64,000 bases of DNA from Pseudoalteromonas atlantica (GTDB lineage Bacteria; Pseudomonadota; Gammaproteobacteria; Enterobacterales; Alteromonadaceae), in the NCBI GenBank assembly GCA_007988745.1, contig BJUT01000007.1, positions 57,599-121,598 of the forward strand, in the 5' to 3' direction. Position 1 is the stretch's first letter; each line of letters starts with the position of its first letter. A program made the position numbers and the translations under genes. Under the pieces are notes generated by a model. The model was given only the letters and a program-made list of their open reading frames with translations, had not been told where the DNA came from and did not search any database. Below are positions 51,163 through 59,918 of this stretch, in pieces.

Positions 51163-51398
51163 ATATAACGTCCTTGCGTATTGAGTTGATAGTTTCTTGA
51201 GTTGGTTTTAACAAACTATGTAGAAGATCGCTAATACTAAGTTTTTAATTACCTCCTTAAAAGTTAAAGATACTAAGAACATTTTTAATCTAAAAACAGC
51301 GATTATCCGATTAAGTGCAATTTGTCATAAAACTGCAATCAAAATAGGTGATAATTTAAACTCGAACTGTATTTTTTATAATCTAGAAGTTGAAGTAA

Positions 51399-51884
51399 AT
51401 GAGCACACCAATGACGCAACTCACATTTGCGTTACAATCGTTTGAAGATCCTCTCTCTGCGGCTATGGGCCACACAATGGAATACGAGCAGTTAACCTTG
51501 CAAGCCAGTGCTATGCATGAAATAACGCTGCAATGCGTATTGCCTGACGACGCCCACGATAACGATATTATTTCGCTGAGCGCAACGTATCCCAGTGCCC
51601 GTGATGCGCAATACTTTACTGAAAAAGTACTCACTAACGCCGACTTAGAGCGTGGTTATGTGTATTTAACATTAAGTAAAATTACCCAAAGCCACTGCTT
51701 AGTAATGCAATTGATGCTGCATGGCTTAAATGCCACTTTAAAAAATAGTTTACAGTTTGATATGCAAGTAAATGCGTTTGAGGCTGGTTATAAAAATCAG
51801 CAAGCCCTTAAAAGCCAAACTAAGCCACACGGCGTTAAAAAATACTTTCGGAATATGAGCTCAAGTTTATTTTCGTTTTTTTAA
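51399..51884 (+). CDS. Hypothetical protein
   Basis: A 161-residue soluble protein beginning MSTPMTQLTFALQSFEDPL, with no recognised domain and a basic C-terminal tail ending SSLFSFF. Two close ATG codons (51399 and 51411) are possible. It converges with anmK; conserved lineage-specific protein is the most that can be said. Confidence 0.55.
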   Translation: MSTPMTQLTFALQSFEDPLSAAMGHTMEYEQLTLQASAMHEITLQCVLPDDAHDNDIISLSATYPSARDAQYFTEKVLTNADLERGYVYLTLSKITQSHCLVMQLMLHGLNATLKNSLQFDMQVNAFEAGYKNQQALKSQTKPHGVKKYFRNMSSSLFSFF

Positions 51885-51911
51885 TGTGTTGGTATACAAA
51901 TTTATAAAAAC

Positions 51912-53117
51912 TTAATCAGCAAAACTCACTTTACCCATAGTGACCCCAGCAATACCCTGCGCAGTATTATTTAGGTGCTGTTGCTCACCTGCTAGGCATT
52001 CGTTGGCTAAAATGGCAAATAGTACGGCTTCTTTGGCATCGGGGTTTATGCCCAAATCATCGGTATTTTTAAATGCTTTAATGGTCGGGCACAGCGCATT
52101 AAGGTGCGCCATTAATAATGAGTTATGAATACCGCCACCACTTGCGTACACCACACACTCTTTAGCACTTTGCCCGCATTCATTTAACGCATTTGCAATT
52201 ACCCTTGCGCTAAACATATTTAAAGTTGCCATAACATCTTCATGGCTTAAGTGCTGTGTATTTGTTTGCAGCTGAGCAGCATATAAATAGCCTAAATTAA
52301 ATACTTCAGGCCCCGTTGTTTTAGGCAGCGCAAGCTCAAAAAAAGTGTTGCTACACATTGCATTTAATAAGGCTGTATTTACCTTGCCCGCTTTTGCTAT
52401 TTTTGCGCCATCATCAAAGTGCATGCCTTTAAAATGCTGCTGTACGTACGCATCCATAATGGTGTTACCTGGGCCTATGTCGCTACTAAATACGCTATTT
52501 GCATCACCGCTTTTAGGTAAAAACGTTAAATTAGCAATACCACCCATGTTTAATAAAATGCGGTTCTCATTGGGGTTTGCAAAAAATAAGTAATCGCCAT
52601 ATACCGCAAGCGGTGCACCTTCCCCTCCTCCGGCTATGTGTTTTTGCCTAAAGTCGCCAATCGTTGTAATACCGGTAGTAACGGCTATTTGGTCGCTATC
52701 GCCAATTTGTAATGTGCCATTAGTAAAGCTTTTATGATTATGCTGCGACTGTGGGCAGTGGTAAATTGTTTGCCCGTGACTGGCTATTACATCAATACTT
52801 GCTGGATTTACCTGCCAAGTATGTAAGCACTGATTAACCATATCGCCATGGAGTTTACCAACCCATGGATGCAGTAAGGTAACAAGTTCTAAATCACACT
52901 CTCGTTTGGCAAATACCTGCTTTATTTTGCTTTTATACTCGTTGTTATAGTCAACGGTGGTAAAGTTCAGCACTTCAATTTGCGTATTAATACCTGCGCC
53001 CGTTACCTTACACAGTGCTACATCGAGCCCATCTAAGGAGGTACCACTCATTAAACCTATAATTAAACGGCTTGGTTTTTGGGCACTATTATAAAGGGCT
53101 GCTATGTGTGGGTGCAT
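51912..53117 (-). CDS. anmK: Anhydro-N-acetylmuramic acid kinase
   Basis: A 401-residue sugar kinase of the ASKHA fold in murein recycling; it opens and phosphorylates 1,6-anhydroMurNAc to MurNAc-6-phosphate. Motifs: LIIGLMSGTSLDGLDVAL near the N-terminus, ASHGQTIYH, GGEGAPLA, LNMGGIANLTF, DIGPGNTIMDA and YASGGGIHNSLL. Full length. murQ is not in the window. Confidence 0.96.
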   Translation of the reverse strand: MHPHIAALYNSAQKPSRLIIGLMSGTSLDGLDVALCKVTGAGINTQIEVLNFTTVDYNNEYKSKIKQVFAKRECDLELVTLLHPWVGKLHGDMVNQCLHTWQVNPASIDVIASHGQTIYHCPQSQHNHKSFTNGTLQIGDSDQIAVTTGITTIGDFRQKHIAGGGEGAPLAVYGDYLFFANPNENRILLNMGGIANLTFLPKSGDANSVFSSDIGPGNTIMDAYVQQHFKGMHFDDGAKIAKAGKVNTALLNAMCSNTFFELALPKTTGPEVFNLGYLYAAQLQTNTQHLSHEDVMATLNMFSARVIANALNECGQSAKECVVYASGGGIHNSLLMAHLNALCPTIKAFKNTDDLGINPDAKEAVLFAILANECLAGEQQHLNNTAQGIAGVTMGKVSFAD

Positions 53118-53264
53118 AAAGGTATCTTAAACAGGTATCATATTTTGCTTATATTAGAGTACTTTAAAACAAAGTTATAGGCGTAAACGGTTAATCTTTG
53201 TGATTGTGCAATCTCTAATTGCTTGCTAAGTTGACCCGTATACAACAGACACTTTATTAAAACA

Positions 53265-53753
53265 ATGATCACCCTAAGAGACTTTAAACCAAAAGACGCG
53301 CCACACATTATTAATACCTTAAATGATGTACAGGTTACGCGCTTTTTATCCTCTAAAATTCCATTCCCGTATACTCAAGCCGACGCCGACTGGTGGATAA
53401 ACCAAGGCTCTAAAAGTGGAATAGTTAAGGCCATTGTTGTAGATGAGCAATTTGCGGGGTGTATTGGCATCACCCCCGGAGAATTTGAATATAGCCGCAG
53501 TGGCGAAATAGGCTATTGGCTTAATAGCCACTTTTGGGGGCAAGGAGTAATGACTCATGCTATTTCGCAAATTTGCGATGACGCATTTAAAAGCTCAAAC
53601 CTAAATAGAATTTTTGGCGCTGTATTTGCTGGCAATACAGGCTCTGTAAAGGCACTCACTAAATGCGGCTTTAAAGCTGAAGCCGTTCTCAAACAGGCCA
53701 TTTATAAAAATGGTGTGTTTTACGATAGCCATATTTTTAGCAAGCTAAAATAA
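53265..53753 (+). CDS. GNAT-family N-acetyltransferase
   Basis: A 162-residue acetyltransferase of the RimJ/RimL subtype: ITLRDFKPKDAPHIINTLND, GEIGYWLNSHFWGQGVMTHA (motif A, acetyl-CoA binding) and NRIFGAVFAGNTGSVKALTK with KCGFKAEAVLKQA. The substrate is unknown; the subtype often modifies proteins or small amines. Confidence 0.85.
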   Translation: MITLRDFKPKDAPHIINTLNDVQVTRFLSSKIPFPYTQADADWWINQGSKSGIVKAIVVDEQFAGCIGITPGEFEYSRSGEIGYWLNSHFWGQGVMTHAISQICDDAFKSSNLNRIFGAVFAGNTGSVKALTKCGFKAEAVLKQAIYKNGVFYDSHIFSKLK

Positions 53754-53930
53754 ACCGTTTAGAATAAATACTCTGCAAAGCTTGAATTACCAGCCTCGCG
53801 CCCAAAGCTCGTGTATTAAGGTACAAATTTTTATTTTCGTATAACTTAGCGCGCATTATTGTTTAGGCTCAACTTGGTTTTAAACGCGTAAACATTCGCT
53901 AAGTAAATTCACTCTTAAGAGGAGATTTTT

Positions 53931-54959
53931 ATGTCTGCAACTAGTCGTCAACTTACTTTAGCATCACGCCCGCACGGTGCCCCTACCGATGAAAACTTTG
54001 AACTTAAAACAGTAGATTTACCAGCGCTTAAAGATGGCGAGGTGCTGCTGCGCACTATTTACCTATCACTTGACCCATACATGCGTGGCCGCATGAGCGA
54101 TGCAAAGTCGTATGCCGATCCGGTAAATGTGGGCGATGTAATGGTAGGCGCTACCGTATGCCAAGTAGAAGAGTCTAAAAACGATAAATTCAGCGAAGGC
54201 GAATGGGTACTTGCTTACACCGGTTGGCAAGATTACGCCATTACTAACGGCGAAGGCCTTATGCAATTAGGTAAAGAGCCAGAAAACCCATCGTACGCAC
54301 TCGGTATTATGGGTATGCCAGGCTTTACAGCCTACATGGGCTTACTTGATATTGGCGCACCTAAAGAAGGCGAAACCGTTGTGGTAGCCGCAGCAACAGG
54401 GCCGGTTGGCGCAACGGTTGGCCAAATAGCTAAAATTAAAGGCTGTAAAGTGGTAGGCGTTGCTGGTGGCAGCGAAAAATGTACACATGCCGTTGAAAAT
54501 CTGGGCTTTGATGCCTGTATTGATCACAAAGCCGATGACTTTGCAGAGCAGCTAGAAAAAGCCTGTGATAACGGCATAGATGTTTATTACGAAAATGTGG
54601 GCGGTAAAGTGTTTGATGCCGTATTACCTCTACTTAATACCGCAGCCCGTGTTCCTCTGTGTGGTTTAGTGTCGCAATATAATTCTACCAGCCTTCCAGA
54701 TGGGCCTGATCGTATGGGAATGCTAATGGGGCAGTTGCTTACTAAACGTATTAAAATGCAAGGCTTTATAATATTTGACGACTACGGCCACCGCTACGAC
54801 GAATTTGCACAAGACATGCAAAAATGGCTACAAGATGGCAAAGTACAATACCGCGAACACATGGTAGAAGGTATTGAAAACACCATTAGCGCATTTAACG
54901 ATATGCTAAATGGTAAAAACTTTGGTAAAACCGTTGTTAAAATTAACGAGCCACTTTAA
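53931..54959 (+). CDS. NADP-dependent MDR oxidoreductase (CurA/leukotriene B4 dehydrogenase-like)
   Basis: A 342-residue zinc-less reductase: PYMRGRMSDAKSYADPV, the NADP loop VVVAAATGPVGATVGQIAKI, YYENVGG and GFIIFD.GHR. Members reduce C=C bonds of alpha,beta-unsaturated ketones. GAGGAGA lies upstream of the ATG. A GST gene follows after 48 bp, so both probably clear reactive electrophiles. Confidence 0.9.
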   Translation: MSATSRQLTLASRPHGAPTDENFELKTVDLPALKDGEVLLRTIYLSLDPYMRGRMSDAKSYADPVNVGDVMVGATVCQVEESKNDKFSEGEWVLAYTGWQDYAITNGEGLMQLGKEPENPSYALGIMGMPGFTAYMGLLDIGAPKEGETVVVAAATGPVGATVGQIAKIKGCKVVGVAGGSEKCTHAVENLGFDACIDHKADDFAEQLEKACDNGIDVYYENVGGKVFDAVLPLLNTAARVPLCGLVSQYNSTSLPDGPDRMGMLMGQLLTKRIKMQGFIIFDDYGHRYDEFAQDMQKWLQDGKVQYREHMVEGIENTISAFNDMLNGKNFGKTVVKINEPL

Positions 54960-55007
54960 ATTTTACAAAGCGTTACTGCACATGCAGTAACGCCAACAAG
55001 GACTGAC

Positions 55008-55625
55008 ATGATTAAACTACACCATTTAAATAAATCGCGCTCAAAACGTATTATTTGGCTTTTAGAAGAGCTTGATGTTGATTACGAAATTGTTGCCTAC
55101 CAGCGCAACACAGAGACCTTTTTAGCGCCTGACGAACTTAAAAAAGTACACCAATTAGGTAAGTCACCAGTAATTGAAGACGATGGCCTAATTGTTACCG
55201 AATCTGGCGCGATCACCGATTATTTAATTACTAAATACGGTAACGGTAAATTTGCACCAAAAGCTGGCACTGCCGAATATGTTGAGTATCAACAATGGCT
55301 TCACTTTGCCGAAAGCTCTGCTATTTTACCGCTGTTGCTTAAAATGTTTGTTTTAAAAGATGGCGCTAAAACAGAGTTTTTAGAAAATTACGCCGATGCA
55401 GAAACCGTAAAAGTAATTAGCTACTTTAACGACCGACTCCAAGGTAAGCGTTATTTAGTCGGCGACACGTTAACCGGTGCCGATATTATGATGTCGTTTA
55501 TTGTAGAAATAGTTAAAAGCTCAGGCCAACTTGCCCACTTTAAACACCTTGTAAAGTACGATGAGCAATTACAAAGCCACGAGAAGTTTCATACAGCTAA
55601 TGAGCTAGAAGCTAAATACGATTAA
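55008..55625 (+). CDS. Glutathione S-transferase
   Basis: A 205-residue GST with N-terminal domain IKLHHLNKSRSKRIIWLLEEL (Ser/Arg-type active site), LGKSPVIED, ESGAITDYLITKYG and C-terminal GDTLTGADIMMSF. It is co-transcribed with the MDR oxidoreductase and has a terminator. Confidence 0.93.
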   Translation: MIKLHHLNKSRSKRIIWLLEELDVDYEIVAYQRNTETFLAPDELKKVHQLGKSPVIEDDGLIVTESGAITDYLITKYGNGKFAPKAGTAEYVEYQQWLHFAESSAILPLLLKMFVLKDGAKTEFLENYADAETVKVISYFNDRLQGKRYLVGDTLTGADIMMSFIVEIVKSSGQLAHFKHLVKYDEQLQSHEKFHTANELEAKYD

Positions 55626-55650
55626 TTAAAGTACAAAACACAGATAAACC

Positions 55651-55676
55651 AAAGGGGCTTTTTGAGCCCCTTTTTT
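55651..55676. terminator. Bidirectional terminator after the GST gene
   Basis: Stem AAAGGGGCT (55651-55659) / AGCCCCTTT (55665-55673) with a T-run to 55676; it also faces the end of the converging YkgJ-type gene. Confidence 0.9.
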
Positions 55677-55692
55677 AGTGCATATGTTTTTA

Positions 55693-56001
55693 TTAAATAC
55701 CCGCTATTTCGCGCTCAGTAATACACTCATTTGAGGCCATTTCAAACTCGCGGCACGTAAGTGGGCGATTTTCGTAAATGGTACACATTAGGGTATTGCG
55801 GTCGAGTGCTTGGCACCAGCCGTCGTCTGCGCGTTTCATTACTTCGCTGCCCCATTTGTCGTAATCAATATACTGAAAAGGCACGCCCGTGTCGGTCACT
55901 ATGCGCACTTCTAATTGGCAGCAACATGCCTGGCAATTAGCGCAGGTTATGGGCTCAGGTGTAGAGGAAATAGTTTTACTTGGAATAACAGTATTAGGCA
56001 T
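55693..56001 (-). CDS. YkgJ-type cysteine cluster protein
   Basis: A 102-residue soluble protein with CANCQACCCQLEV (about residues 19-31), MCTIYENRPLTCREFEM and a late Cys in NECIT. The CxxxCC...C.iY..RP..CR.F pattern is the YkgJ/UPF0153 family, presumed to bind zinc or an Fe-S cluster. Function unknown. It lies 45 bp downstream of recQ on the same strand. Confidence 0.82.
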   Translation of the reverse strand: MPNTVIPSKTISSTPEPITCANCQACCCQLEVRIVTDTGVPFQYIDYDKWGSEVMKRADDGWCQALDRNTLMCTIYENRPLTCREFEMASNECITEREIAGI

Positions 56002-56046
56002 AGTGACTTACTTTTTTGAATAAGCCACTAGGATACAGTAACTAAT

Positions 56047-57975
56047 TTAACGCGCTAGTAGTTTTGCTTTTATATCGCTGTAACGCATCTGCTCACAAAG
56101 CGCAAAACCACTCAGTTGGCGCACTTTATTACGTGCAAATAATGGCACGCTCATGCCCGCTAAAAAGCGGCACTGAGTTTCAATACCTACACTGTGAATA
56201 CCTTTTGTTGCCATGTGCGCTAAAAACTCATCCACTTTTTGATAAACAACGTCATCGGCAATGTGAGCAGGCTCTATTGAATACTCAAGTTTTACAGCAT
56301 TACCACGGCATACACTGCAATGCCCGCATTGCGCTGGCGCATTTTGATCGTCAAAATAGCGCGCCAAGTTATAGCTTAAGCAACTTTGTAGCTCAAAAAA
56401 GCGTACCAATGCAGCTATACGTTTAATCTCAGCTTGTTCTTTTTCGATAAAATAACTGTGTAATTGTTTTGCAAGTTCAGGGTTATTTATAACCTCACTA
56501 TGCACTTTGTAAACTTGGGTAATACGTTTGGTTTCAAGGGTTATTAGGTTTTTTTCGGCTAGGTAGTCAAGCGCGGCCACAACCCGTTTCCGATCAACTT
56601 GGGCGGCTTGGGTAAGGGTGTCGAAATTAAGCGTGCCCCATATTTTTTTAAAATCGGTGTGGCTAAATATTTGCGTTAAAAAGGCTTGGCGCTGCTCGTC
56701 AAACTGGCTAAGTAGCTCGTTTTTATCAACCAAAAACTTGTATTTAAAATCGGCGTAATAGGCGTACTGCGGCGTTATTGCACCTTGCATTTCTAGTTGT
56801 ACCAGCAAGGTTTTAAGCGCTAATTGGCGAATGTTACTTTCGCTTGAAAGACTGTATTCTTGCATTTCCCATTGCTGCGGCTGCGATTTAATATCGTTAA
56901 TTACGTATTCAATGCCGCTCAGCTCAGGGGTGTCGCCATACACAAAGTTTTCTACTGTGTTTAGGCCATCTAAATTAGCCAAGGTGTAACAGTTTGATGG
57001 GTTGCCATCGCGCCCTGCGCGGCCAATTTCTTGGCTGTAGTTTTCAATTGATTTTGGTAAATCGTAATGAATAACAAAGCGAATATCTGATTTATCAACA
57101 CCCATACCAAAGGCTATTGTTGCCACAACAACGTTAATTTTACCCGCCATAAAATCATCTTGAATTTGCCACCTTAGTGTATCTTCAAGCCCTGCATGAT
57201 ACGCAACCGCTTGAATACCTTGCGCACTTAGCGTATTAGCCACTTGCTCGGCACTTTGCTGAAGCGTTACATAAACAATACCTGGGCCATTTTGCGCACG
57301 CACTATGTTTGTAAGCTCAGTGTTTTTATCAGCCGTTTTTACACTTAGCACACTTAAATCGAGGTTAGCGCGGTAAAAGCCGGTTTGTACAATGCACTCT
57401 GGGGCAATATTAAAACGCTCGCTCATGTCGCGTTTTACTTTTTTAGTGGCTGTGGCGGTGAGTAATAGTACCAGTGGAATATTTAGCTCTTCGCGGTATC
57501 GCGGTAATTTAAGGTAGTCGGGTCTAAAGTTATGGCCCCATTCAGATATACAGTGCGCTTCGTCTACCACCAGCATAGACAGCGCAACTTGGCTTATAAA
57601 CTCTCTAAAACGCTCGTTTTTAAAACGCTCAACCGACACCATTAATACTTTAATTTTACCATTTCGCACATCGTTCATTACGGTGCTGCTTTGCATTTGG
57701 CCTTGGCTCGAATCAAGGCTTGCCGCGTAAATACCTTTGCTATTTAAAAAGCTAATTTGATCTTTCATCAATGCAAGTAAGGGCGACACCACCAAGGTTA
57801 AGTTTGGTAAATGCATAGCTGTTAGCTGATAACACAACGACTTACCCGACCCCGTAGGAAATATAGCCAGTGACGACTGCCCATTTAAAAGCTGCTCAAT
57901 GGTTTGCTGTTGCCCTGCTCTAAATTGGCTAAAACCAAAATGCTGCTCAAGTGATTTAATTAATGGCGTGGTCAT
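56047..57975 (-). CDS. recQ: RecQ-family ATP-dependent DNA helicase without HRDC
   Basis: A 642-residue superfamily-2 helicase. Walker A FPTGSGKSLCYQ (about residues 40-51), DEAH box VVDEAHCISEWGH, motif VI QEIGRAGRDG and the RecQ zinc module ending CGHCSVC are present. The C-terminus after the zinc/winged-helix region lacks a recognisable HRDC domain, so this is a compact RecQ-type enzyme; E. coli RecQ has HRDC. A role in recombination or fork repair is inferred from the family. Confidence 0.9.
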   Translation of the reverse strand: MTTPLIKSLEQHFGFSQFRAGQQQTIEQLLNGQSSLAIFPTGSGKSLCYQLTAMHLPNLTLVVSPLLALMKDQISFLNSKGIYAASLDSSQGQMQSSTVMNDVRNGKIKVLMVSVERFKNERFREFISQVALSMLVVDEAHCISEWGHNFRPDYLKLPRYREELNIPLVLLLTATATKKVKRDMSERFNIAPECIVQTGFYRANLDLSVLSVKTADKNTELTNIVRAQNGPGIVYVTLQQSAEQVANTLSAQGIQAVAYHAGLEDTLRWQIQDDFMAGKINVVVATIAFGMGVDKSDIRFVIHYDLPKSIENYSQEIGRAGRDGNPSNCYTLANLDGLNTVENFVYGDTPELSGIEYVINDIKSQPQQWEMQEYSLSSESNIRQLALKTLLVQLEMQGAITPQYAYYADFKYKFLVDKNELLSQFDEQRQAFLTQIFSHTDFKKIWGTLNFDTLTQAAQVDRKRVVAALDYLAEKNLITLETKRITQVYKVHSEVINNPELAKQLHSYFIEKEQAEIKRIAALVRFFELQSCLSYNLARYFDDQNAPAQCGHCSVCRGNAVKLEYSIEPAHIADDVVYQKVDEFLAHMATKGIHSVGIETQCRFLAGMSVPLFARNKVRQLSGFALCEQMRYSDIKAKLLAR

Positions 57976-58478
57976 AAATATCCTTTTTGGCTAGGGAATA
58001 GGCTTTAACAGCAAAAGTGCAACGTAAATGAAATATTTGCATATAGCCCAAAGCATCTCAATATAAGAGTGTCTGTTGGCGTTAAAAGCAATTTAGATAA
58101 AGCATAGATTGCAAGTATTAGCGGCTTTATTGCAATAATCCACAAAGCACTAAAACCTACTTCAAATCAATAGATTAAAAGATTTAAAAGCATTTAGTGA
58201 CAGCGTTATGCCCTATTAAAAGCAAGCTGCCTTTTATGTAAAGTAACGCCTTTATATTAGGGCCCTGTAAAGCGCTAAATTTTTCATATTGAGGCAATTT
58301 AGACCTTAGTATACAACAAATAAGCTTATCAATTGCTGACATATGTTTTATTTAGGCGCAAAATACGCAGCAGATGCTCAATGGTGCTAACAGCCAAGCT
58401 AATTTTGTATACCCAAGTGATTTTTTATAAGCGTTATAAGCAGATTATTTGGGTATATTATTTTTTAAGGGCATTGCT
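57976..58478. other. Intergenic region with ATACCCAA inverted pair
   Basis: About 500 bp without a gene, between the divergent recQ and ndh genes. TATACCCAA (58408-58416) and TTGGGTATA (58449-58457) form a 9-bp inverted repeat with 32-bp spacing, matching the ends of the element at 20208-20469. The right arm also lies just before the ndh ribosome binding site (AAGGG, 58467-58471). Confidence 0.4.
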
Positions 58479-59783
58479 ATGAATATAACTAAACCTAAAA
58501 TCGTCGTTATTGGCGGTGGCGCAGGCGGACTAGAGCTGGCAACACAATTAGGGCATAAATTAGGGAAGAAAAAACAAGCCGAAATTCTTTTAATCGATAA
58601 AAACCGCACCCACATATGGAAGCCGTTACTACACGAAGTAGCGACAGGCTCTATTGACCCCGATTTAGATGGCGTTGTGTATTCAGCCCACGCTGCAAAA
58701 CATCATTATAATTTTCAGCTTGGTACATTTTGCGATATAGACCAAAGCAATAAAACCATTACCCTTGCACCGCATCTAGATGAGCTAGGCCACACTATTT
58801 TGCCACAGCGCAGCGTACGCTATGACCACCTTGTTATTGCCATTGGCAGCGTAAGCAACGACTTTAATACCCCTGGCATAAAAGATCATTGCTACTTTTT
58901 AGACTCAAACCAGCAAGCTGAGCGTTTTCAGCATTCACTACTCGACAGCTTTACTCGCCTTCACCAAGACGATAACCAACAGCAATCATTAAATATTGCC
59001 ATTGTGGGCGGCGGCGCAACCGGTGTTGAGCTCTCGGCAGAGCTTTACCATGTATCTGAATTATTAAAGCTTTACGGCCTTACAAATATGTCGTCTAAGC
59101 GTTTACATATTCATTTAATAGAAGCGGGGCCCCGTATTTTGCCCGCCCTACCCGAGCGCATAGCCGATAGCGCAAAGCGCGAGTTATTAAAACTCGGCGT
59201 AAACGTACGAGAGCAAACACTGGTAAAAGAAGCCACCGAACAAGGGTTTATAACAAAAGACGAAGAACACATAGACGCCGATATAATGGTATGGGCTGCA
59301 GGTGTAAAAGCGCCAGATTTTATTAAAGATTTAGGTATTTTTGAGCTTACCCGCAGTAACCAAATTCAAGTAAACGAGTTTTTACAAAGCACAGTAGATG
59401 AGAGCATTTTTGTTATTGGTGATTGCTGCGCCTTTACCCAAGAAGACGGAAAGCTCGTTCCACCACGTGCGCAATCGGCGCATCAAATGGCGCTATGTGT
59501 AGAAAAAAACCTCATTGCCACGTTAAAACAACAGCCATTGTGCGGCTTTAAATATAGCGACCATGGCTCTCTCGTTAACTTATCGCGCTACAGTACGGTA
59601 GGAAATTTAATGGGCAACCTAACTAGCAATACCTTTTTTATAGAAGGTAAAATTGCTCGCTTTATGTATATATCACTGTATCGCATGCACCAGCGCGCCA
59701 TACACGGCAGCGCAAAAACCTTTGCATTATGGATAAGCGAAAAAGTACTGCGCGTAGTGCGCCCTAAAATGAAACTGCACTAG
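58479..59783 (+). CDS. ndh: Type II NADH dehydrogenase (NDH-2)
   Basis: A 434-residue membrane-associated FAD enzyme that oxidises NADH and reduces quinone without pumping. Motifs: IVVIGGGAGGLELATQLG (FAD), ATGSIDPDLDG, second Rossmann NIAIVGGGATGVELSAEL (NADH), AAGVKAP and VIGDCC. The start is placed at ATG 58479 with AAGGG seven bases upstream rather than at an in-frame TTG at 58449 that lies within the inverted repeat. Confidence 0.93.
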   Translation: MNITKPKIVVIGGGAGGLELATQLGHKLGKKKQAEILLIDKNRTHIWKPLLHEVATGSIDPDLDGVVYSAHAAKHHYNFQLGTFCDIDQSNKTITLAPHLDELGHTILPQRSVRYDHLVIAIGSVSNDFNTPGIKDHCYFLDSNQQAERFQHSLLDSFTRLHQDDNQQQSLNIAIVGGGATGVELSAELYHVSELLKLYGLTNMSSKRLHIHLIEAGPRILPALPERIADSAKRELLKLGVNVREQTLVKEATEQGFITKDEEHIDADIMVWAAGVKAPDFIKDLGIFELTRSNQIQVNEFLQSTVDESIFVIGDCCAFTQEDGKLVPPRAQSAHQMALCVEKNLIATLKQQPLCGFKYSDHGSLVNLSRYSTVGNLMGNLTSNTFFIEGKIARFMYISLYRMHQRAIHGSAKTFALWISEKVLRVVRPKMKLH

Positions 59784-59807
59784 AACATAAACAGCAGCTA
59801 AATAGTC

Positions 59808-59852
59808 AAAAAGCTTTAATAGGTAATGTAAATTATCTTTTAAAGCTTTTTT
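59808..59852 (+). terminator. Terminator of ndh
   Basis: Stem AAAAAGCTTTAA (59808-59819) / TTAAAGCTTTTT (59840-59851) followed by T. Confidence 0.75.
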
Positions 59853-59918
59853 GCTTTATGCGTATCTAAAATAGTACCATGCAGTTAGATGTAATTGTAA
59901 TTCAAGGGATTGACGCTA

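Noticed and set aside
58449-58478. Upstream TTG start for ndh
   Set aside because: The added ten residues lie in the inverted repeat and have no family match; the ATG at 58479 has a proper ribosome site.
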